DNA of 64,000 nt from Undibacterium umbellatum (lineage in GTDB: Bacteria; Pseudomonadota; Gammaproteobacteria; Burkholderiales; Burkholderiaceae_D): positions 248,001 to 312,000 of the forward strand of contig NZ_JACOFX010000001.1 in assembly GCF_014284125.1 (NCBI RefSeq). Direction: 5' to 3'. Both the position numbers and the translations under genes were made by a program. This document shows, in pieces, positions 53,366-62,502 of this stretch (positions are counted from its first letter, which is position 1; the number at the start of each line of letters is the position of its first letter). Under the pieces are notes generated by a model. It had not been told where the DNA came from. It saw only the letters and a list, made by a program, of their open reading frames with translations, and did no database searches.

Positions 53366-54016
53366 CTATCTAACTCCAGGCTTAACAAGTGCGGGTTGCG
53401 ACTTTGTAGCGTCGAATGCCAGATCAGTTTGAGTCTTGGCACCCAGCGCTGTCAGGAAACTGTTTTGATAAAAGCTGCGTTTCTCAGCCACATCAGCAAA
53501 TTCGTCGTCTTTGGAATAGGCACGGAACAGCATCCAGTCCAGGATCTGATTTGTCACAATGTCAGCGAAAATTGGTGAATTTTCAGTGTCGCAACGAGTC
53601 GGCATGACAGAGAACAAGCATTCGACACTGGCTTTGCTGCTTGCTGGCGGATAGACGCTGAACCGGGTCGGGTCTCGCTGGTCGACCATGTAGTGCTTGA
53701 TGACATCAGCCTGTTTTTCAGCGCGCCAGTTCGGTGCGAAGGCGTTGAGCTTTTCAGTGCTGATCAATTTGATCGCTCTGCCTGACGTATTAGCCTCGAC
53801 TGCAAGCAATCTCAGGCCATCCGCAGGTATTGCCTGCTTCCAGCCTGTTACCAGCGCTACGCTCCTGTTTGCAACACTCATATCTGGGCGTAATTGAACG
53901 ATCTGAATTTGCGCATCATTCAGATAGTCCAGCCACTCAGCAGCGGTCCAGCGGTATGTAGACAGATCCTGAGCGATGCCCTGGGCCTGCCTGATCAGTG
54001 CGGATGCCAATATCAT
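53366..54016 (-). CDS. Phage adaptor protein (DUF6682-like)
   Basis: 216 residues. The opening MILASALIRQAQGIAQDLSTYRWTAAEWLDYLNDAQ resembles short-tailed phage adaptor proteins annotated as DUF6682, in two short matching blocks. A C-terminal helix contains LDWMLFRAYSKDDE. It should sit between the portal and the tail. ATGA overlap with the preceding gene. Confidence 0.65.
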   Translation of the reverse strand: MILASALIRQAQGIAQDLSTYRWTAAEWLDYLNDAQIQIVQLRPDMSVANRSVALVTGWKQAIPADGLRLLAVEANTSGRAIKLISTEKLNAFAPNWRAEKQADVIKHYMVDQRDPTRFSVYPPASSKASVECLFSVMPTRCDTENSPIFADIVTNQILDWMLFRAYSKDDEFADVAEKRSFYQNSFLTALGAKTQTDLAFDATKSQPALVKPGVR

Positions 54017-54387
54017 TCGTCTTCCATGGACGTGAAAATGCGTGCTTTACAGTTCTGCCGCAATCTGTCTTCAGTCAGGCCATCAATATCACGCTGTTGG
54101 ATGCCAATTTCAGCGGCATATTCCTTAAGCTGCACATGGCTCATGGCATCAACAGACCTCGGGCGCGGCACTACCGGGCTTTCTTCTATTTCAGTAGTTG
54201 CTTGTGCTTCAGTGGTCGCTTTTGCTTCGGCAATGGCTTTCAGGGCTTGCACAACATTGGTCAAACCTGCCTGTTCAGCAATAGATTTCAGTGCATTAGT
54301 GCCTGGGGCTTTTGAATCCACTGTTTTTTCTGCAGTGAGAGTTAAGGCCCCAGACAGAACACTCTTGCGTTCGCTTTTCCTACCCAT
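54013..54387 (-). CDS. Small basic-acidic protein with SAP/LEM-like C terminus
   Basis: 124 residues. The middle is Ala/Glu/Thr-rich and looks disordered. The C-terminal 40 residues (HVQLKEYAAEIGIQ, GLTEDRLRQNCKA) look like a two-helix SAP/Rho-N-type motif. Head proteins of several phages carry such a module near DNA. Overlaps the next gene by ATGA. Function not known. Confidence 0.5.
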   Translation of the reverse strand: MGRKSERKSVLSGALTLTAEKTVDSKAPGTNALKSIAEQAGLTNVVQALKAIAEAKATTEAQATTEIEESPVVPRPRSVDAMSHVQLKEYAAEIGIQQRDIDGLTEDRLRQNCKARIFTSMEDE

Positions 54388-54389
54388 GG

Positions 54390-54857
54390 TTATGCACCGT
54401 GCAATGCAGGACGTGCGAAGACCGTCAGACGGATTTTCGCGCCGACCACCAGGCCAGCAGCAGCAACACCTATCTTCAGGCCGATACTTTGCTCAACAGC
54501 ACTTGGCGCGGCATTCAGGAGCGAAACTTTGTTTTCCGCCTGTATGCCACCGGTCTGGCCGATGGTACTGGCAGCAAATGCTTCATTGCCGCATGTGCGC
54601 GCATTGTCGACCAGGCCGGCTTTACCACTTACCAGACCGCAGTCCAATGTGATGGCAGCGCCAGTGTCGAGGTCGTCGCAAGTGAGTTTCAGGCCAGTTA
54701 CCACGTATCCGCATGGCAAAATCGCCATTTCGATAACGTCATTGGCAGCCAGACCGGCAACGGTGATGTAGTCCCCAAAGATAACGATGGGTTCATAACC
54801 ACTGGCGTTAATCGCCGGATAATTGTTAGCGACTTGAATGGATTGTTTCAGAGACAT
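54390..54857 (-). CDS. Head-associated structural protein, possibly decoration
   Basis: 155 residues from the ATG at 54857, with GAGG upstream; nine extra codons are possible from 54884. Beta-rich with Gly/Ala and short hydrophobic strands; motifs YPAINASGYEP and AIGLKIGVAAAG-like. It comes directly after the coat gene, where decoration proteins usually sit. No family recognised. Confidence 0.5.
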   Translation of the reverse strand: MSLKQSIQVANNYPAINASGYEPIVIFGDYITVAGLAANDVIEMAILPCGYVVTGLKLTCDDLDTGAAITLDCGLVSGKAGLVDNARTCGNEAFAASTIGQTGGIQAENKVSLLNAAPSAVEQSIGLKIGVAAAGLVVGAKIRLTVFARPALHGA

Positions 54858-54928
54858 GATTTTCCTCAGAACGTGAGTTTCCAAACCTGTTCGGGATTGA
54901 GTACCCGAACGAGGTGCAGAAAATGTGA

Positions 54929-56059
54929 TTAGTCGATGGTTGTATAAGCGGTGTCGATAGACTGCACACCGAAATCCATGTTGTTGTAGCGGGTCTTGTC
55001 AAAGCCAGCGATCATGCGAACAACGATCACGCTTTCTTCGCCATGATCCACGGAGGATTCCGACAGCTCATAGCGAACATTGCCTTTTTGCCCCTTCATG
55101 CCATGTGCAACGGCCACTGCATGGGCACCCAGGAACAAATTTCGAACGGCGTTGACATTGCCACCGGCACCGTAATCGTTGAATTTCACGCAGGTTTCAT
55201 GCTTCGTCACCAATGCGCCGTTATAGTAGGCATCACCACCCTGGAAGATGGGGGACTTCGCACCAACTGCAGCGGCCTTCTGTTTTTCCAACGTCAACCA
55301 GCCTGCGTCACCAACTTCACGACGCAAGTCATACATCGATTCTGGAGAGGTCAAGAGCACAAAGCACTTATCGGAACCGCTGTTTGGCGTTTCCACGCTG
55401 ACCGGCTCCATGCGAGCGCCTTTCTTGCCTTCGAGGGAAAACATTTTCGAGGCACGAACAAGGGCACGATCAATAACCGCTGTGCTCATTTTGGAAGTTG
55501 CGCCACCATCTACCAAAGTGGCTTTGGTCAGACCATCACCAACTTGCAGATGGGCTGCATCTGGCACAGTCAAAGGATTGGGGAAGCCTGTCCAGTTATT
55601 TGGATAATGCTGAATTTCGTCACCCACGCCGCGCGCACCGCAGGCATACATATGAATCAGTTCATCTTGAACTTCAGCCATGTAGTCCGACAGACGGGCA
55701 CGCGCTTGCTTGGCGATATCCTGGCGAACACGTTTTTGTGACATAACATCGCCGACGTTGACCAACTGACGGCTCTTATCGATACGCATTTTATGCGTAT
55801 AGTGGGACAGTCTTTGCTCACGGCCTTCGCCTTTTTCGTCGCCTTCAATTGGCTTGCCTCGCAGCTTGGCGATCAGAGTGGTAGTGACTTCATCACCAGG
55901 ACCAGATTCAAGGTCTGACTTGATGACAACAGGCATGGCAGCATCTTCGCCACCTGTCATTTTTGTCCAGAAGGATTTCTTCTGAGCTTCAACTGCGATC
56001 TTCGCAGACCATACTTTCACTGCCGCCGGATCGGAAGGCAGAATAGAAGTGCGTGACAT
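54929..56059 (-). CDS. Major capsid protein (N4-gp56 type)
   Basis: 376 residues from the ATG at 56059, which has AAAGGGA 5 nt upstream; an in-frame TTG 15 codons earlier is less likely. Features of the N4-gp56 family: KKSFWTKMTG near residue 27, the GDEVTTTLI region near 58, a basic helix KRVRQDIAKQARARLSDYMAEVQDEL (seen as KRVRQDI then RLSDYMAEV), and RYNNMDFGVQ at the C terminus. It should form the icosahedral shell in an HK97-like fold. Position after the scaffold-like gene agrees. Confidence 0.85.
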   Translation of the reverse strand: MSRTSILPSDPAAVKVWSAKIAVEAQKKSFWTKMTGGEDAAMPVVIKSDLESGPGDEVTTTLIAKLRGKPIEGDEKGEGREQRLSHYTHKMRIDKSRQLVNVGDVMSQKRVRQDIAKQARARLSDYMAEVQDELIHMYACGARGVGDEIQHYPNNWTGFPNPLTVPDAAHLQVGDGLTKATLVDGGATSKMSTAVIDRALVRASKMFSLEGKKGARMEPVSVETPNSGSDKCFVLLTSPESMYDLRREVGDAGWLTLEKQKAAAVGAKSPIFQGGDAYYNGALVTKHETCVKFNDYGAGGNVNAVRNLFLGAHAVAVAHGMKGQKGNVRYELSESSVDHGEESVIVVRMIAGFDKTRYNNMDFGVQSIDTAYTTID

Positions 56060-56129
56060 AGTATCCCTTTCGGATATTACGACACACTCCTGCGTGTCAA
56101 TCAATTTACCCAGGCCTCTGCCTGGTTAC

Positions 56130-56312
56130 TTATGCGATTTTGTTAGTCGCAATTTCTTGCGGCCTGGTCACGATTATGCTCTTGTCAGCAACAATACGTA
56201 ACCGGGCTCGCTTTCCTTCTTTACGCTCGACAACGATACGTATTCTGCCGTTGTCGATATCGATGGCTTGGCCGACTTTAACGTCCACGGACATGCCGTG
56301 CTGCTGGGTCAT
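56130..56312 (-). CDS. CsrA-like small protein (candidate)
   Basis: 60 residues. The sequence from residue 12 onward follows the CsrA spacing: VGQAIDI, a strand RIRIVV, EGKRARLRI, then IIVTRPQEI, comparable to VGETLMI, EVTVTVL, KGNQVRIGV and VHREEI in CsrA. The RNA-contact Arg near the C-terminal strand is present, but the N-terminal Arg pair of CsrA is not. It sits between the scaffold-like and coat genes, an odd place for a regulator; it might control translation of the coat message. The likeness is by eye and moderate. Confidence 0.45.
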   Translation of the reverse strand: MTQQHGMSVDVKVGQAIDIDNGRIRIVVERKEGKRARLRIVADKSIIVTRPQEIATNKIA

Positions 56313-56314
56313 AT

Positions 56315-57250
56315 TTATGTTCCCGCAAGCATGCGTTCGATTTCGTCAGGCGACATCTTGGCGATTGCGCGCTCCAGATCTTCGCCTTCCAGCGTGGCAA
56401 AACGTGCGATCGGATCGTTATCGACCTTATGAGAGTCAGCTACTGGCAGCGCGCCCAGTGTTTTGACGTTGTGACGTGGCTCGTTCTTGCTTTGCGGCTC
56501 TGCCGGCGCTGCTGCAGGCTGTGCCTGAGCGGCAATACCATGCCGCATTTTCATGGTGCTATGCGCTTGAGCCAAAGCCCACTTAGATGCGGCCAGGTTA
56601 TCGTCCGGCATGCCATTGGCTATCGCTTCTTGCCCGAAAACGCGCACCAAAGTGTCAAATTCCTTGGTCAGCTTTTCGTCTGTATAGTCAATGCCTTCGA
56701 TCTTGGCCTGCTTGGTTAAAGCCGCAACTTCACGATCCCATTCACGGTGCAACTGCTGTTGCGTCATTTCAGCAGACACCTCGGCTTTTGTTTCCGCCTT
56801 GGTTTCAGCTCGATCCAGCTTGCTAATTTCGCCTTGTACCCTGGTATCAATGGCCGAATATTCAGCGGCAGTGATTTCACCTTCAATCAATTTTGCCAGA
56901 GCGGTGGCTTTTTCGCCTGTGAGTTCTTCGCGCTTGGCCTTTGAATCTGCTATTTCAGCGTCAGACTTGTAGAGCGGCTTTGTGCGATCAGCAGGAATTG
57001 ACTCTTGCTTGTCATCCGCTTCAGGCTTTTCGGTAACTTCTACCTTGGCATTTGGCTTGGGTTCATCTTCAGGCTTCTTTTCAGCGGTGGCTTCGCCCTT
57101 GTCTGCATCATCATTGGTGTTGCCTTTGTCGTCATCACCATCAGCAGGGTCTTTTATGACTTCGCCCTCATCGCCAGCATCGTCGTCGAGTGCTGCAATT
57201 TCCTCTGCTGTGAGGAATTTCAATTCATCTTCTGTATATCCGTGTGACAT
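56315..57250 (-). CDS. Acidic scaffolding-like protein
   Basis: 311 residues. The N-terminal ~100 residues are very acidic (DDDAGDEGEVIKDPADGDDD) and Lys/Glu-rich. A long helical middle (about 110-200) and a Gln/Ala-rich C terminus follow. Scaffolding proteins of P22-like and N4-like phages are of this type and are encoded between portal and coat genes, as here. Cleavage or exit during maturation cannot be read from sequence. Confidence 0.65.
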   Translation of the reverse strand: MSHGYTEDELKFLTAEEIAALDDDAGDEGEVIKDPADGDDDKGNTNDDADKGEATAEKKPEDEPKPNAKVEVTEKPEADDKQESIPADRTKPLYKSDAEIADSKAKREELTGEKATALAKLIEGEITAAEYSAIDTRVQGEISKLDRAETKAETKAEVSAEMTQQQLHREWDREVAALTKQAKIEGIDYTDEKLTKEFDTLVRVFGQEAIANGMPDDNLAASKWALAQAHSTMKMRHGIAAQAQPAAAPAEPQSKNEPRHNVKTLGALPVADSHKVDNDPIARFATLEGEDLERAIAKMSPDEIERMLAGT

Positions 57251-57274
57251 AGTAGTTTCGCTCCTGCGAGTTGT

Positions 57275-57556
57275 TTAGTTGGTTTGGTTGATTTCCTGCT
57301 TGCACAGCTCGCCATCAGCTACGCACACCCGCATAGTCCGGCCATTGGCATCCTTGAAATACTCGATACCACCCAGCATTTGCGCTGTCACGGCATCAGC
57401 AGGCGCTTCCTTCAGAGCTCGGACGCGGTCCAGACGATCAATAGGCTCAAAATCCGCCTGTGCTTTCAGTTCATCTGCGGCTTCTTCTGTCGGTTCCACA
57501 GGGTTGGCCTGCGGTTGAATCGCGCTCGCGATTGGTTGTGCCTTCTTTGCCATCAT
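57275..57556 (-). CDS. Small phage protein, 93 aa, unknown
   Basis: Starts at the ATG at 57556 (a second ATG follows at once), overlapping the portal stop as ATGA. N-terminal half Ala/Pro/Glu-rich, C-terminal half with IEYFKDANGRTMRVCV. Position suggests a head assembly accessory protein. No family recognised. Confidence 0.5.
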   Translation of the reverse strand: MMAKKAQPIASAIQPQANPVEPTEEAADELKAQADFEPIDRLDRVRALKEAPADAVTAQMLGGIEYFKDANGRTMRVCVADGELCKQEINQTN

Positions 57557-59715
57557 CCTGCTCCTTGAATATTGTCTGTCGGGGTCATCGTTTCAATTCC
57601 AGTTGCTGCACCATCAGCTTGTAATGGTGCTGGCGGCAGTGCTTGCGTCGGTTGATCAACTGGAAGAGGCACCATTTCAGGCGCTTGCGGCATGCCTGGG
57701 TTCTGATCCCTAAATCCTACAGACTTCAGTAGCTCGTCGGCAACCGGGGTCACTCCTGGCACTTGCGCAATGGTTTGACTGGCTTGCATCGCCACATACA
57801 CTGCCTCGATTGTCTTCTTCAGGCGATCAGCATCTATCTGTTCACCCTGGGCATTTGCCTTGACGATGTCGGCCTTGGCCTGCGCCATTTGCGCTTCGAT
57901 TTGAGCCTGCTGTAAGGCCTGTTGCTGCTGCTGTGCCTGCTGTTGCTCAGGCGTTGGCGGCTCGTCCGGGTCCGTCATGCCAGTGATTTGGCGTATGCGC
58001 TGGATGACCAGTTTCTTGTTGGGCAGGTCAGCGAGTTCAAATACAGTGTCCAGCAAGGCAGTGACGACTTGCGGTGCTGTAGGTGCCAACTGTGTCAGCA
58101 ACTGCATCAGAGACTCAAAAGCTGCCTGCTGCAGCGTCTGCTTCCAGGCGTTCTCACCAATAACGAACATCGCTTTGCGCGCTGTCATGTCATTCAGCAA
58201 CTGGCCTGTTACCGGGTCTTTCTGATTGATGCGGACATATTCCCGCTTCTTGCGCTCACCGGTTATGCTGAATGTCTTGGCTTCGTTGTAATACTGTTCA
58301 ATCAGGCTGAGCTTGATTTCACCTTCCATCTGACGCGAGAACAGCATGTTGTCAAAAATCTCGGCAGTTTGTTGACTGCCCTGCTCTGACTTGCGTTGGA
58401 TGGCAATGCCGGATGTCGCATTGGTGTCACGGCCAAGGTTCTCGCTGGTCACTCCAGAAGCATTGCGGATAATCTCGCGGTCGGCCTGTGCCATCTGCAA
58501 ATGGCCCTGCGCAACATCGTTCTCACGGTGCGTTTTCAGTTTTTCCAGACCACCTTTTGCAAGTAATACAAACGCGTCAGGTGCCTGCAATTCATCCCGC
58601 GCTTCTTCTGCAGTCATCACGTTGTCATCGAAGGCATCCGCTTCTGCGATCACCTGGTTGGTGGAAATGACGTGTATTGCCTTGGACATACGCTTATTCA
58701 GGGCGTCCTGTGGGCTACGCACCGGCCTGATGACTGAGTAAGGCGCATTGTCCTTCTTCCGGCGATAGCACCAGTACGGCACGAACGGAAAGCGATTGTG
58801 CTTGTACGGGCTGGGGCTGTCGTTGATGATGTACTTAGCCGTCATGATCGTGCATTGCATCAGCATGCGCGTACGATCAATAGCAGAAACGCCCTTGCCT
58901 GTCGTTTCCTTGGTCGGCTCTTTGTACCAGGCTTCAATCAGCGTGACGCGCTCACGGTCGTTATGTTCCCATGCGGAATAGTCGTACATGTTGTACTTGT
59001 CCGTGGTCCCTTCATAGTCACTACTGCTGTCAAGGCGTTTGCCATTGAAATATTCGAGAAACTGTTCCTTGTCTTGGTGGACCGCTGACGCACGCAACTC
59101 CCGCTCTTTGTCAGGGAAATATGCGATTGCAATATCCAGATCTAATGTCCTGAATCTGAATAGGTAACGACTGTCTTCCAAGTCGTCACGTGTACCCAGG
59201 CTGTCATAGAGGATATTGCGCCATGATTCAAAACGTGAATATATGGGCTCATCCTCTGGATCAGGTGATATGCCGATTTCCAGCCAACCGAGGCCAGCTT
59301 TAAAGCAATCATCGGCTGCGGCGCTGCGTTCAAACTCAACACGATTCACGTCTGCGATGTACTTCAAGAGCTTGGTTTTGCACTTGGCATCCTCGTCTGC
59401 ACCCTCGTCGTCATCACGGGCCATGACTTCAAAATCTACCCTGGTGCGCCGTTCAACACCTATTAGCCAGTCAATCGTGGGCTTGATTTCGTTATAGACA
59501 GTCGGCTGCTGGCCACGGTCCTTGAGTTCGGCAATTTCGTCCGGACGCCACTGAATCGAGTCGTAGTAGTCTTCATCCAGCGCCATCTGGAACCTGTTGG
59601 CCTGCTGCCGGCGCATCTCGGTTTCAAACCAATTGTAGAGGCGGCCATGCTTAATGCGCGCCTTTTCTTCCTTGGACGCATTTACACCTGGCTTTTCTTC
59701 GGTTACGACACTCAT
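57553..59715 (-). CDS. Portal protein (P22-like)
   Basis: 720 residues. The N-terminal region RFQMALDEDYYDSIQW followed by PTVYNEIKPTIDWLIGVERR matches the P22-type portal. The core is alpha/beta with the segment NRFPFVPYWCYRR. Its C-terminal ~200 residues are rich in Gln and Ala, with a run of Gln near residue 585, which fits the helical barrel of P22-family portals. It forms the dodecameric DNA gate at one capsid vertex. Overlaps the preceding gene at TAATG. Confidence 0.9.
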   Translation of the reverse strand: MSVVTEEKPGVNASKEEKARIKHGRLYNWFETEMRRQQANRFQMALDEDYYDSIQWRPDEIAELKDRGQQPTVYNEIKPTIDWLIGVERRTRVDFEVMARDDDEGADEDAKCKTKLLKYIADVNRVEFERSAAADDCFKAGLGWLEIGISPDPEDEPIYSRFESWRNILYDSLGTRDDLEDSRYLFRFRTLDLDIAIAYFPDKERELRASAVHQDKEQFLEYFNGKRLDSSSDYEGTTDKYNMYDYSAWEHNDRERVTLIEAWYKEPTKETTGKGVSAIDRTRMLMQCTIMTAKYIINDSPSPYKHNRFPFVPYWCYRRKKDNAPYSVIRPVRSPQDALNKRMSKAIHVISTNQVIAEADAFDDNVMTAEEARDELQAPDAFVLLAKGGLEKLKTHRENDVAQGHLQMAQADREIIRNASGVTSENLGRDTNATSGIAIQRKSEQGSQQTAEIFDNMLFSRQMEGEIKLSLIEQYYNEAKTFSITGERKKREYVRINQKDPVTGQLLNDMTARKAMFVIGENAWKQTLQQAAFESLMQLLTQLAPTAPQVVTALLDTVFELADLPNKKLVIQRIRQITGMTDPDEPPTPEQQQAQQQQQALQQAQIEAQMAQAKADIVKANAQGEQIDADRLKKTIEAVYVAMQASQTIAQVPGVTPVADELLKSVGFRDQNPGMPQAPEMVPLPVDQPTQALPPAPLQADGAATGIETMTPTDNIQGAG

Positions 59716-60179
59716 TACAGTAGGCTCTCGCTTATCACTTTACCGTTCACATCGGTCTGGGTTACCTCCAGAATTCCCTTGCCCTTGGCCTCTAATCTTG
59801 AGGCGCGGGACGCTGGTGGCATGGTTAGCAAGTCTGGGAGAAACTGGATAATCACGTCAACCAGGGTCGAAACTTCGAGACGGATCAACGCACGGCCAAG
59901 CGTAGGCAGTGCTGCAGCAGCTTCCATGAAGCATTCCTCAGTTGGTTTGCCGTCTGGATTGGCGTACTTGCCAGCGCTGGACAGACAAACGCCAAATACA
60001 CCGGCACCCAGCCCACCAAGCGGTGACCAGATGAGCATTACTGGCTCGCCGTCTGCCATATCCCACTCAAGTGATACGCAGTAGCCTTTGAATTCGGCTG
60101 TCTTGTGAGTCTTGGGCCCGCCAATGCCAAACATCGCCTGGCCAGTGGCGGATACGATCATTGATTTATTGAGGTTCAA
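59715..60179 (-). CDS. Hypothetical protein between terminase and portal genes, TTG start
   Basis: 154 residues. The TTG at 60179 overlaps the terminase stop (TTGA) and has GGAG 7 nt upstream, better than the ATG at 60161 without such a site. The sequence has Gly-rich beta segments (GIGGPKTHKTAEFKGYCV, SPLGGLGAGVFG). No domain is recognised. In this position phages keep head-maturation proteins or none at all. Confidence 0.55.
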   Translation of the reverse strand: MNLNKSMIVSATGQAMFGIGGPKTHKTAEFKGYCVSLEWDMADGEPVMLIWSPLGGLGAGVFGVCLSSAGKYANPDGKPTEECFMEAAAALPTLGRALIRLEVSTLVDVIIQFLPDLLTMPPASRASRLEAKGKGILEVTQTDVNGKVISESLL

Positions 60180-61738
60180 GCTGTTCTCCAGTTACGTTCT
60201 CGTTTAGTAAGTTTTGTGCGGGTGACATTGAGGGTTTCAAATGCCTGGGCGAATTGACGATAAGAGTCCGCACCTTCGGAATGAATGTTGTGCTCAGGTG
60301 TCGCATTCCAGCGCCCTTGTCGTGTGTTCCAGGTCTTTCTATAGCCAGCCAGGTGCTCAATACCCTCTTTGCAGGCGGTCTCGTCAAACCAGCACTGACT
60401 AAATGCAGCTCTCGTAACTTGAATGCCGTGCTGGATATCTGAGACTCGAGGCACGATCTCCCATTTGCCGCCTATTGAGAATTTTTCCAAAATATCAATT
60501 GGGGCTTCCACGTCTTCGCCCTGCTGTCGTTCGTGGTCTGCATCGTGAGGCAAGAAATGCGTCCCCCAGACGTAACCAAGCTCTTGAAGCTGCTTGATGT
60601 AGTAGGAATATCCTTCGCCCCAGCCTTCAATGAAGCCTATGAAACGATGCTGCAGACCCACCTTTTGATGCAGCCAGATCGCGGTACCGTCTGTATTGCC
60701 GATATCCCAGAAGGTATTGACAGGCACGCCTTCAACGAATGGCACCTGGCCAATACGCCCTGATTTACGCGCTGCTGCCAGTTGTACTGCGTAGTAGGTG
60801 CCCTCGGTACTGACTTTGAATGCTTCCTGTGGCGTGCTGGGATACTCTTGCCACATCTTCTCAGGATCGCCAGAAAAGTCAGCCTCCCTGGTAGCGACGT
60901 ACCAATTGCGCTGCGCGGCATCCAGCGTGCACTTCATCAGCCCTTCTATCTCTGCGAAGTACTCTTTGTCCTTGTCAGTGATGATGACCGATGCCGTAGG
61001 CATCCTGTACGCTGATTCCTGCCACCATGGATAGAAGTGAAACCGGAAGTCCCTGGCATTCAGATCACTGCCCTGCTCATGCTTGGCCATGGCCTTCTGC
61101 GTTTTATCAAAGAAGTCGCCTTCCTGACCCTCCGCAGTGGATTCGATGATCGTGATGCCGTCCAGCGGTACCGCAGGCAGCGAGCCCGTCATGATCTCTT
61201 TGGCTTTGTCCTTGAACTTGGCGCAGATCTTCCCGTATTCAGAGACATGCAGGCGATGAATCGTGCCCGAGCGCATGGAGGTGGCAACACGGATGGAACT
61301 GTTATTGTGTGCAAACAGCAGCTCGCTGGCGCTATCCCTGGCGAGCGGCATTGCCTCTTTGAGAGCTTCTGGCAAGCGCTCATAAGCCAGTTTCACCTTG
61401 TCCCTGAAGATGACTTCGGCAGCTTCCCTGTCCTGTGCAATGATGCCGCAACGCTGATCAGGATTGAATAAGGCGTGGTCAAGCCAAAGAATTGCCACCA
61501 GCGTCGTAAAACCCAACTGCCTGGCCTTCAGGATGATGTTGCGGTACCAGAGACTCCCTATAAACCGGCGCTGTGACCGGTTCGGCTTGAACGGTACGAC
61601 CGAGCCATCGCCGTCGTCGCTCTTGACCATGATCTTGTACAGATAGCCGCTGCAAACGCGCCACATCGGATCAGCCAGGCACTTTGCCAGCTCTTCCTCT
61701 GTCTCTGGCTCAAAATCCAGCGGGACAGCTTCACTCAT
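60176..61738 (-). CDS. Terminase large subunit
   Basis: 520 residues. The ATPase has the degenerate Walker A KARQLGFTT near residue 72 and the Walker B-type ITIIESTAEG near 195. The nuclease domain shows WDIGNTDG near 345, with an Asp of the RNase H-like site, and LPHDADH near 400. It cuts concatemers and pumps DNA into the capsid through the portal. It overlaps the small-subunit gene by 8 nt. Length is normal for P22-like terminases. Confidence 0.93.
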   Translation of the reverse strand: MSEAVPLDFEPETEEELAKCLADPMWRVCSGYLYKIMVKSDDGDGSVVPFKPNRSQRRFIGSLWYRNIILKARQLGFTTLVAILWLDHALFNPDQRCGIIAQDREAAEVIFRDKVKLAYERLPEALKEAMPLARDSASELLFAHNNSSIRVATSMRSGTIHRLHVSEYGKICAKFKDKAKEIMTGSLPAVPLDGITIIESTAEGQEGDFFDKTQKAMAKHEQGSDLNARDFRFHFYPWWQESAYRMPTASVIITDKDKEYFAEIEGLMKCTLDAAQRNWYVATREADFSGDPEKMWQEYPSTPQEAFKVSTEGTYYAVQLAAARKSGRIGQVPFVEGVPVNTFWDIGNTDGTAIWLHQKVGLQHRFIGFIEGWGEGYSYYIKQLQELGYVWGTHFLPHDADHERQQGEDVEAPIDILEKFSIGGKWEIVPRVSDIQHGIQVTRAAFSQCWFDETACKEGIEHLAGYRKTWNTRQGRWNATPEHNIHSEGADSYRQFAQAFETLNVTRTKLTKRERNWRTA

Positions 61739-62393
61739 CGGCGCTATTCACTTTCTTGACGACCTTCAAGCCACTGCCGCGCATGGATTGAAGCAAGCCA
61801 GCCAGCGTGCCAGCAGCAGCTTTGCCTTGCTGGCCATTGTCTTCGCCATAGCCGCCCAGATGCTTCATGAGCATATCCAGGGCAGCTTTCTTATCGGCCA
61901 GTTTGTATTTCTTGGTGTAGCCGATAAAGGTGCGATCCTTGCCGGTGCCGGCAAACTCTTCAGTCACGTCCAGGCCAGCAACTGCTGCAGCCGTGTCGTC
62001 ACTCAGTTCTTGTATGGATAATGGATTGCCATCGGCGGCGAACAACTGGCGCGGATCGAAGAAGGCCAGCCTGGCAATCTCGCGCAAGGTGCGCTCCAGG
62101 GTAATGCCCGTCTCATGCTTAACAGCCTCCAACACTTCCTGTTGAGCTTGTTGAATTGCCTGTTGAATTCTTTCATTTTTCAACAGCCGGGAACCTTGTG
62201 AACCAGCAGTATCGGCAGAGTAGCCGGCGCGAATGGCTGCTTTTGTCGCATTTCCGTCCTTCAGATACTCAGTCAAGAACAGGCGCTGGGTATCCGTTAA
62301 ACCGTCAGCGCCCTTCTTGTTGCCAGACGGTTTAACAGCTTGTTGCGCGGTTTCTGTTGAATCCTGTTGAGAAATTGACTGATCTTTGTTCAT
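61731..62393 (-). CDS. Terminase small subunit
   Basis: 220 residues. The DNA-binding region LTDTQRLFLTEYLKDGNATKAAIRAG and GSQGSRLLKNERI (each a short block) is typical of the Terminase_2 family near residues 35-85. The middle and C terminus are helical for oligomerisation. It should recognise the packaging site and load the large subunit. The 108-bp gap upstream is shared with the divergent cargo gene at 62503. Confidence 0.9.
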   Translation of the reverse strand: MNKDQSISQQDSTETAQQAVKPSGNKKGADGLTDTQRLFLTEYLKDGNATKAAIRAGYSADTAGSQGSRLLKNERIQQAIQQAQQEVLEAVKHETGITLERTLREIARLAFFDPRQLFAADGNPLSIQELSDDTAAAVAGLDVTEEFAGTGKDRTFIGYTKKYKLADKKAALDMLMKHLGGYGEDNGQQGKAAAGTLAGLLQSMRGSGLKVVKKVNSADE

Positions 62394-62502
62394 GCCTGTA
62401 TTACATCAAGCATGATTGTGTTGTTCAACTAGGGTCGAAACGTGCGACTAAATCAAGAATTTGATTTAAGATATACTTTTATCATGACATAGTACTACTT
62501 TT

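Noticed and set aside
53894..54652. Long plus-strand frame of about 250 codons
   Set aside because: Antisense to three well-supported, overlapping phage genes and similar to no protein.
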